DNA of 64,000 bases from Nitrososphaerota archaeon (GTDB lineage Archaea; Thermoproteota; Nitrososphaeria; Nitrososphaerales; Gagatemarchaeaceae). Shown here piece by piece: positions 59,319 through 64,000 of the stretch. Position 1 is the first letter of the stretch, and every line of letters begins with the position of its first letter. A program made the translations under genes and the position numbers. The DNA is taken from the NCBI GenBank assembly GCA_027320425.1, contig DAHVLJ010000022.1:1-64000 (forward strand), written 5' to 3'. The notes beneath the pieces are model-generated. The model saw only the letters and a program-made list of their open reading frames with translations. It was not told the DNA's origin and searched no databases.

Positions 59319-60323
59319 CTACAGGAATGCAGAAGGTAGCTGCATATCCTTCATGGTCCGAAGGCCGGGTGCAGATGATACGACCTTGGGGGCCATGTTG
59401 ACGAGCATCGCCACGGTCCCGTGATCCCCATGGACGCAGGGGCTGATCGTGCAATCCACGGGCGGAACTCCCTCTATCTTCACTCGGTCGTACTCTTCGT
59501 CCGAGCCGACATAGGCCATGAAGTCCAGCTGTATGCGCGGCTCTCCGGCCACCATGCCCCTTGCAGACTGTCGCACTCCGGTCACCCTCCCCGTCGGGAT
59601 CCTGATGTAACCCTGTGCAGGCGACTCCGCGATGACGGGTTTCACGTCGCCTATCTCCACGCCGTCCAGCTTCCATCCGATGGCGTCGGCAAGCATAGAA
59701 ACAGACTGCTCCAGGCCGACGTGACCTGAAATCTGACCGTCTTTGATAGCCTTCTCGAACTCCGCTTTCGTCAGCCCCGCGCCGACTTTCTTCTGGAAGG
59801 GGACGCGCCTGGTGGCAGCGTTCATCCTCCTAGTCACGGTGATCTTTTCGATGCTCTTGCAGGGAGCTGACAGCATGATTGGGAGCGCGTCCATGAGGAA
59901 CCCGGGGTTGATCCCTGTCCCGAGGACGGTGGCGCCGTGCTTCTTAGCCGCCTGATCGAGCCTTGCAGCCAGCTTCCTGTCAACCGCGTACGGATACGAC
60001 AGCTCCTCGCATGATGAGACGACGTCCACCCCGCGGGCTATCACCGATTCCAGTTGCGGCACGGCGGTATGCAGGTAGCTGGCGGTCGTGTGAATAGCCA
60101 CATCAACGTCCTTGGTGAGCACCTTTCCAAGGTCGTTGGAGACCTTTACTCCTGTCGATGAGTCCATACCTATGACCTCGCCCAGATCCTTGCCGACCTT
60201 TTTCGGGTCGATGTCATAGGCCCCGACGAGGTCCATGACGCTCCCCTTCTCCTCAAGGATGAACTTGGCAGTCAGACTGCCAATCACGCCCACTCCGAAC
60301 GACACAACTCTAAGCTTGCTCAT
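59319..60323 (-). CDS. DapB/Ord-like NAD(P)-dependent dehydrogenase
   Basis: A 334-aa protein with an N-terminal Rossmann fold (VVSFGVGVIGSLTAKF), DVAIHTTASYL, and SSCEELSYPYAVD, similar to the N-terminal domain of dihydrodipicolinate reductase in 2,4-diaminopentanoate dehydrogenase (Ord). GINPGFLMDALPIML and GVRQSARGMVAGEPRIQLDF fit the same group. True DapB for lysine synthesis would be shorter. Function and substrate are not certain. ATG 60323 is about 27 nt from the shared box at 60345. Confidence 0.8.
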   Translation of the reverse strand: MSKLRVVSFGVGVIGSLTAKFILEEKGSVMDLVGAYDIDPKKVGKDLGEVIGMDSSTGVKVSNDLGKVLTKDVDVAIHTTASYLHTAVPQLESVIARGVDVVSSCEELSYPYAVDRKLAARLDQAAKKHGATVLGTGINPGFLMDALPIMLSAPCKSIEKITVTRRMNAATRRVPFQKKVGAGLTKAEFEKAIKDGQISGHVGLEQSVSMLADAIGWKLDGVEIGDVKPVIAESPAQGYIRIPTGRVTGVRQSARGMVAGEPRIQLDFMAYVGSDEEYDRVKIEGVPPVDCTISPCVHGDHGTVAMLVNMAPKVVSSAPGLRTMKDMQLPSAFL

Positions 60324-60344
60324 GTTTCACTCGCCATCCGGGTG

Positions 60345-60354
60345 CGATTTTAAG
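60345..60354. promoter_or_regulatory. Shared divergent TATA-like box
   Basis: CGATTTTAAG is about 27 nt from ATG 60323 (-) and 26 nt from GTG 60376 (+), fitting both genes. This makes the GTG the best start of the plus-strand gene. Confidence 0.55.
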
Positions 60355-60375
60355 GGCTGCGCCCGGCTGGGTGCC

Positions 60376-60681
60376 GTGGGAACCGCATCCAGTACGACAG
60401 GGGCCGAACCTTCTGGGGAGATTAAGAACATCAGGGAGTTCAGGCAGGTCAAGCTGAGGGCCGAAGGAGTAATCGTGACCACCGGGTCCAAGCCTCCGCG
60501 GGCCCATCGGGCGCTTTGCAGGGAGCTGTCAGAAGAGAGGTTCACCGAAGCCGTGGTCTTCAACGAAGGGAAGAAGGGAAGGTATTTCCTGAGGAGAGAC
60601 CTCACCGAGGCCGTGAGGGAGTTCCAGGCTGTAGCGTGCATGAAATGCAAGCCCGAGAGGCCCATCTCCAGACCAGACTAG
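60376..60681 (+). CDS. Hypothetical protein (101 aa)
   Basis: A small basic protein with strands IREFRQVKLRAEGVIVTTG and AVVFNEGKKGRYFLRRDL, a helix between, and a C-terminal CMKCKPER (CxxC). GTG 60376 chosen on TATA spacing. It could be a small nucleic acid-binding or zinc protein. No family recognised. Confidence 0.6.
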   Translation: MGTASSTTGAEPSGEIKNIREFRQVKLRAEGVIVTTGSKPPRAHRALCRELSEERFTEAVVFNEGKKGRYFLRRDLTEAVREFQAVACMKCKPERPISRPD

Positions 60682-60784
60682 ATTGGCCGACAACCACGCC
60701 CAGTCCGGTGGGAGAGCGAGAGGAGTGCGCTTCTACGCCGCAGCTACGAGCGTCGCGGTCCTTTCGCCATGTCGTTCGGATGGG

Positions 60785-62299
60785 TCAACCGGAGATCTTC
60801 TCCCTGTACCTCGGGGGCACCCTATGCTTCGTGGCCTGCTCGAAGGCATACGCCAGCCTGAGCAGCGTGGGTTCGCTGAAGGCGCGGCCCATGAACGATA
60901 TGCCCACAGGGAGACCGAAAGCGAATCCTGCCGGCACCGTGACTTGCGGATAGCCCGCGATGGCAGTCGGCTGTGAAGAACCGCCCATTCCGTGGTCTCC
61001 GTCGACTAGGTCTACAGTCCACGCGGGGGCGGTGGTGGGGGCCACCAGCGCATCTAGCCTGTGCTTGGACATTACAAGGTCGACTCCCTTTTGACGTGAA
61101 AGGAGCAGCCCTCGTTTCAACGCCCTGAGGTAGGCTCTGTCCTTCAGGTTGGTGGTCTTCTCTGCCTTTAGGAGGATGTCCTGGCCGAAGTACTTCAGCT
61201 CCTTCTCACGGTGCCTTTCGTTGAACTCTATGACCTCCTTCAGAGAACGCACTCTGGACCTTCCGAGCCCCTTGAGGTAACGGTTGAGGTCGGATTTGAA
61301 CTCGTAGAGGAGGACGGTCATCTCTCCCTCTCCCATGTTCTTTGCCGTCGGGATGTTCACCGGGTCGATGATCTTGGCACCCAGGGACTTCATCGTCTTG
61401 ATCGCCGCTCCGGCTATCTCGTCGGCCCTTTCGCTATATCCCCAGTATACCTCTCTTGGGATACCAATCCGTGCCCCGTTCATGCCGTCGGGGTCAAGGA
61501 ACTTCGTGTAGTCTCGGTGGGACCTGCCACGGGCCGATCGGGTTGAGGGGTCGTCAGGGTCAAATCCGGAGATTGCACCCAGTAGAATCGCGGCGTCAGT
61601 CACAGAGCGGGCCATGGGTCCGACTGTATCTTGGGAGTGACCTATTGGGACCACGCCGGCGCGAGAGACGAGGCCGAGGGTAGTCTTGATGCCTACAATC
61701 CCGTTCACTGAGGATGGACACAGGACCGAGCCGTCCGTCTCCGTGCCAAGGGCCGCCGAAGCCAGGTTGGCGGAGACTGCGACGCCTGAGCCCGAGCTCG
61801 AGCCGCATGGTGTCCTGTCAAGGACGTAGGGGTTGCGGACCTGGCCCCCGCGCGCGCTCCATCCGCTGGTGGATGCGTTCGAGCGGAAGTTTGCCCACTC
61901 GCTCAGGTTTGCCTTCCCTAGGATTACTGCGCCGGCTTCCCTGAGCTTCGCCGCTACGAAGGCATCCTTCCGAGGTCGTGATCCGACCAGCGCAAGCGAG
62001 CCTGCCGTGGTCTCCATTCCATCGGCGGTCCCTATGTTGTCTTTCAGGACTATCGGGATGCCGTGAAGCGGCCCCCGTGCCCCCTTGTCCTTCCTCTCCT
62101 GGTCGAGTAGGCGGGCTATTTCGAGGGCGTCAGGGTTGACCTCGGCGATGGAACTGAGCCGGGGCCCATCTCTATCGGTCTTGGATATGCGGCGGATGTA
62201 CCATTGGACCAGCCTTGCCGAAGTGACCTTCCCGCTCTCCATGGCGGCCTGAAGCTCAGGGATGCTCGCCTCCTCGGGACTGTGGGGCAACTCTCTCAA
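60785..62299 (-). CDS. Amidase-signature hydrolase
   Basis: A 504-aa amidase. The Ser-cisSer-Lys site is visible: the Lys in PIVLKDNIGTADGMETTAGS, the two Ser in TPCGSSSGSGVAVS and the nucleophilic Ser region in LGTETDGSVLCPSSVNGIVGIK. Such enzymes hydrolyse amides and include GatA, but no GatB/GatC is near, so it is not clearly tRNA-related. The C-terminal half carries GGSSQPTAIAGYPQVTVPAGF. TTG 62299; GGATAATAAC about 27 nt upstream. Confidence 0.92.
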   Translation of the reverse strand: MRELPHSPEEASIPELQAAMESGKVTSARLVQWYIRRISKTDRDGPRLSSIAEVNPDALEIARLLDQERKDKGARGPLHGIPIVLKDNIGTADGMETTAGSLALVGSRPRKDAFVAAKLREAGAVILGKANLSEWANFRSNASTSGWSARGGQVRNPYVLDRTPCGSSSGSGVAVSANLASAALGTETDGSVLCPSSVNGIVGIKTTLGLVSRAGVVPIGHSQDTVGPMARSVTDAAILLGAISGFDPDDPSTRSARGRSHRDYTKFLDPDGMNGARIGIPREVYWGYSERADEIAGAAIKTMKSLGAKIIDPVNIPTAKNMGEGEMTVLLYEFKSDLNRYLKGLGRSRVRSLKEVIEFNERHREKELKYFGQDILLKAEKTTNLKDRAYLRALKRGLLLSRQKGVDLVMSKHRLDALVAPTTAPAWTVDLVDGDHGMGGSSQPTAIAGYPQVTVPAGFAFGLPVGISFMGRAFSEPTLLRLAYAFEQATKHRVPPRYREKISG

Positions 62300-62393
62300 C
62301 CGTCGGATTCCCTGTTATTATCCGGTTTTGTCTCCTTCGGTATGAGGCGAGTCAGAGCGCGACCTTAATAGAAGCCGGGAAAAATCGAAAGAT

Positions 62394-62543
62394 ATGTCAT
62401 TCCTGAAGAAGATGAAGGAGAAGACGGAGGAAGCGGCGAAGAAGACCGCCGAAGTAGGCAAGGAGGTCGGCGAGAAGGGAGTCGACTTAGGCAAGCAGGG
62501 CGCCAAGAAGACCGGAGAAGCGGTCAAGCAGAAGGACGATTAG
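62394..62543 (+). CDS. Lysine-rich amphipathic small protein (49 aa)
   Basis: A repeated Lys-Lys/Ala/Glu pattern in 11-residue-like units (KKMKEKTEEAAKKTAE, GKEVGEKGVDLGKQGAKK), reminiscent of group 3 LEA-type or histone-tail-like proteins. ATG 62394 is about 28 nt after CCTTAATA, a good promoter. It may protect membranes or proteins, or bind nucleic acid; function not shown. Confidence 0.62.
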   Translation: MSFLKKMKEKTEEAAKKTAEVGKEVGEKGVDLGKQGAKKTGEAVKQKDD

Positions 62544-62605
62544 CTCAGCCTTCTGAAACTTAGTCAGAAAAAGAGGGAACTGTGACCTGCGCCCGTAGGC
62601 ACAGA

Positions 62606-63871
62606 TCACCAGTCCTGTGATTCCTGATTCTGATTCTGGACCGTGCAGCTAGCGGTGCTCAAAGGCAGCGTGCAACTGACGAGCTGGTTGGCTCCGTTAG
62701 ACGCTATCACGTGGAGCGCATAGACCTGGCCTGGGGTGGTGGACGGCACGAGGGTGAAGTTGGAGTTCCCGTAGCTGATTATTCCCGAGAATGTGAACTG
62801 GACGCACTGGCCCGGGTTGATGGTCAGGTTGTGGAAGTCAGACAGCTCCTGCTCTCCGTTGGCCAGCCCTAGCTTGGCCGTCGAGCATGAAGAAGTCGAG
62901 GTGCTGGTTGGGGTGGACACAGGGATGAAGACCACTTCGTTGATGTGAGTCGGTATGGCACACATGTCGGGTCCATCTGCATGACTTGCTGAATGGTTCC
63001 CGTCCCCTTCTCCCTGGCTCTGGCTTCCCTGGCTTCCGAACGTCTGACAGGCTCCGCCGACAACGGTGAAGTTGCCGTGCAGGCCTATGCCGACGAGGCC
63101 CACGGGGACGCTGGCAGAGTTGTTCACTATGGCGGTGAATGTGGTAGCGTTGTTAGCCACTGAAAGGGCAGTAATCGAGGCGGTGACGTTGCCCTTGGCG
63201 CTCCCCAGAGCGTTGTTGTCGTTGGCTGTCAGCTGGTGCTGATCACCGACATGGTCGGAACTATTGCTGTGCCCCATGATCCCTACTGAAGATGGGATCA
63301 ACTGGTAGCCAGAAGGTGTGTCGACCACGACCGGGTTCAGCTGCAGGAGAGCAAAGTCCCCGGCGCTGAAGCCTGTCGGATGGGCCATGGTGACTTGGAA
63401 CGACGTTCCGCCTGTTGCCAGGGCGACGGTCGAGACAGTGTTGTTGACGTCGATGTTGATCTTGGACACTGTGAACGTCACCGAATAGAGCACCGATGAG
63501 TTAGGGAGGCTAGCGAGGGCGATGGTCTGGGATACGTTCTGCAGCTTCATCAGGTCGATGGTCGCCGAACCCCCTGAGGGGGTCACGGCCACTGTTTTGG
63601 TGTTGAGCTGCCCCGAAGTCCCGGTCGGCTCGCCGACGAGGAGGGCTATTGAGGAATAAGTGAGGTTCAGAGAAGTGGTGAGCGAAGGCACCTGCGGTGG
63701 GTCGGTCAGCCATATCGCCAGTGGCGAAAGCTGGCCCCCGGTGGAGTTGTTTGATGTGCTGTTGGCGCCGGTCATCGGGAGGCCGATGTACAGGAACGAA
63801 GCGGCCACGATGCCCAGCGATACGATGATTGCGACTGCGGCGTACTGCAAGGTCGTCTTCTTTACGGACAT
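62606..63871 (-). CDS. Surface protein with DUF4382 domain
   Basis: A 421-aa protein with a signal-anchor helix (LQYAAVAIIVSLGIVAASFLYIG) and an extracellular DUF4382 domain: LSPLAIWLTDPPQVPSLTTSLNLTYSSIALLV, IDLMKLQNVSQTIALASLP and the strand LLQLNPVVVDTPSG. A long Ser/Thr/Asn-rich region with many NxT/S sites follows. Two Cys in the C-terminal tail may pair. ATG 63871 (MSVKKTTLQYAAV). Role unknown; archaeal and bacterial secreted proteins of this type often sit on the cell surface. Confidence 0.8.
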   Translation of the reverse strand: MSVKKTTLQYAAVAIIVSLGIVAASFLYIGLPMTGANSTSNNSTGGQLSPLAIWLTDPPQVPSLTTSLNLTYSSIALLVGEPTGTSGQLNTKTVAVTPSGGSATIDLMKLQNVSQTIALASLPNSSVLYSVTFTVSKINIDVNNTVSTVALATGGTSFQVTMAHPTGFSAGDFALLQLNPVVVDTPSGYQLIPSSVGIMGHSNSSDHVGDQHQLTANDNNALGSAKGNVTASITALSVANNATTFTAIVNNSASVPVGLVGIGLHGNFTVVGGACQTFGSQGSQSQGEGDGNHSASHADGPDMCAIPTHINEVVFIPVSTPTSTSTSSCSTAKLGLANGEQELSDFHNLTINPGQCVQFTFSGIISYGNSNFTLVPSTTPGQVYALHVIASNGANQLVSCTLPLSTASCTVQNQNQESQDW

Positions 63872-63912
63872 CGGGTCAAGGGTCACCCCCTGGGGGGCAT
63901 AATCCTAGAGTG

Positions 63913-63948
63913 TTGAACGGGCCCATGAAACGGTCATGTGCCGTTCAA
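63913..63948. repeat. Perfect 8-bp inverted repeat upstream of DUF4382 gene
   Basis: TTGAACGG (63913-63920) is mirrored by CCGTTCAA (63941-63948) with a 20-nt spacer. It lies 42-77 bases upstream of the DUF4382 start, near where its promoter should be. It could be an operator. The rest of 63887-64000 has no gene. Confidence 0.4.
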
Positions 63949-64000
63949 TCGCCTTGAAACCTCGGTAAAACAGACCCTGGACCCGTGTTTCCACGTCATT

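Overview
This 64 kb window is an archaeal chromosome segment with about 57% G+C by eye. It most likely comes from the TACK/Thermoproteota branch, possibly a non-ammonia-oxidising Nitrososphaeria (Thaumarchaeota) or Bathyarchaeia relative; the exact lineage cannot be fixed from the sequence alone. Supporting features are an archaeal-type RNase P RNA, Mre11/Rad50 and an Nre-family repair protein, a CdvB/ESCRT-III protein, a Y-family polymerase, a DUF4443 regulator, an F420-type luciferase-like oxidoreductase, a trans-polyprenyl diphosphate synthase for ether lipids, thermopsin-like and DUF4382 surface proteins, and a TATA-like box about 22-34 nt upstream of most first genes. Many genes start on TTG or GTG and look leaderless. 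I see no rRNA, tRNA, CRISPR array, insertion sequence or prophage.

Layout. 1-0.6 kb: 3' part of the RNase P RNA and a remnant of a V4R-domain gene. 0.6-6 kb: DNA repair and translation quality (mre11-rad50, nre, alaX). 6-13.5 kb: two tiny tandem ORFs, an EamA transporter, F420 oxidoreductase, O-methyltransferase, MIP18-family Fe-S factor, DUF4443, an ECF S-component paired with a DUF4430 surface protein, a Dph6-like PP-loop protein, a small zincin-like protein, and HIT. 13.5-21.5 kb: secreted CAP protein, CdvB, small membrane proteins, a BtuF-like protein, an MSOX-like oxidase, Y-family polymerase and DUF72. 21.6-24.2 kb: a three-gene operon of a coiled-coil protein, an SPFH protein with zinc ribbons and a second zinc-ribbon membrane-type protein. 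24-31.7 kb: small proteins, FKBP, a phosphoribosyltransferase, the pyrE-pyrD-pyrF operon, a zinc-ribbon/CBS protein, a stand-alone MIT-like protein, and DUF192. 31.8-43.7 kb: regulator, HtrA-like protease, a cytochrome-like protein without heme cysteines, a PLP enzyme fused to a rhodanese-like domain, MsrB, ParB-like protein, aldo/keto reductase, a membrane protein with a winged-helix partner, a YgjP-type metallopeptidase, a methyltransferase and an RNase H-fold protein. 43.7-53 kb: DUF1684, M32 carboxypeptidase, antiporter with CBS domains, ASCH, MaoC-like protein, threonine dehydratase-like enzyme, GNAT, DJ-1/PfpI, SDR and polyprenyl synthase. 53-64 kb: retropepsin-like/RimK pair, MFS-methyltransferase-SET operon, cupin, thermopsin-like protein, an Ord/DapB-like dehydrogenase, amidase, a lysine-rich 49-aa protein and a DUF4382 surface protein.

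How the genes fit together. Most loci are housekeeping genes in short operons or divergent pairs sharing one palindromic TATA element (about 7618, 34436, 41484, 43230, 60350). The less ordinary parts are the SPFH/zinc-ribbon operon, the CdvB and MIT-like proteins in the same window, the retropepsin-RimK overlap, the methyltransferase-SET overlap where the best SET start is a CTG codon, and a set of very small zinc-binding proteins. Functions are inferred from motifs read by eye; no database search was run.
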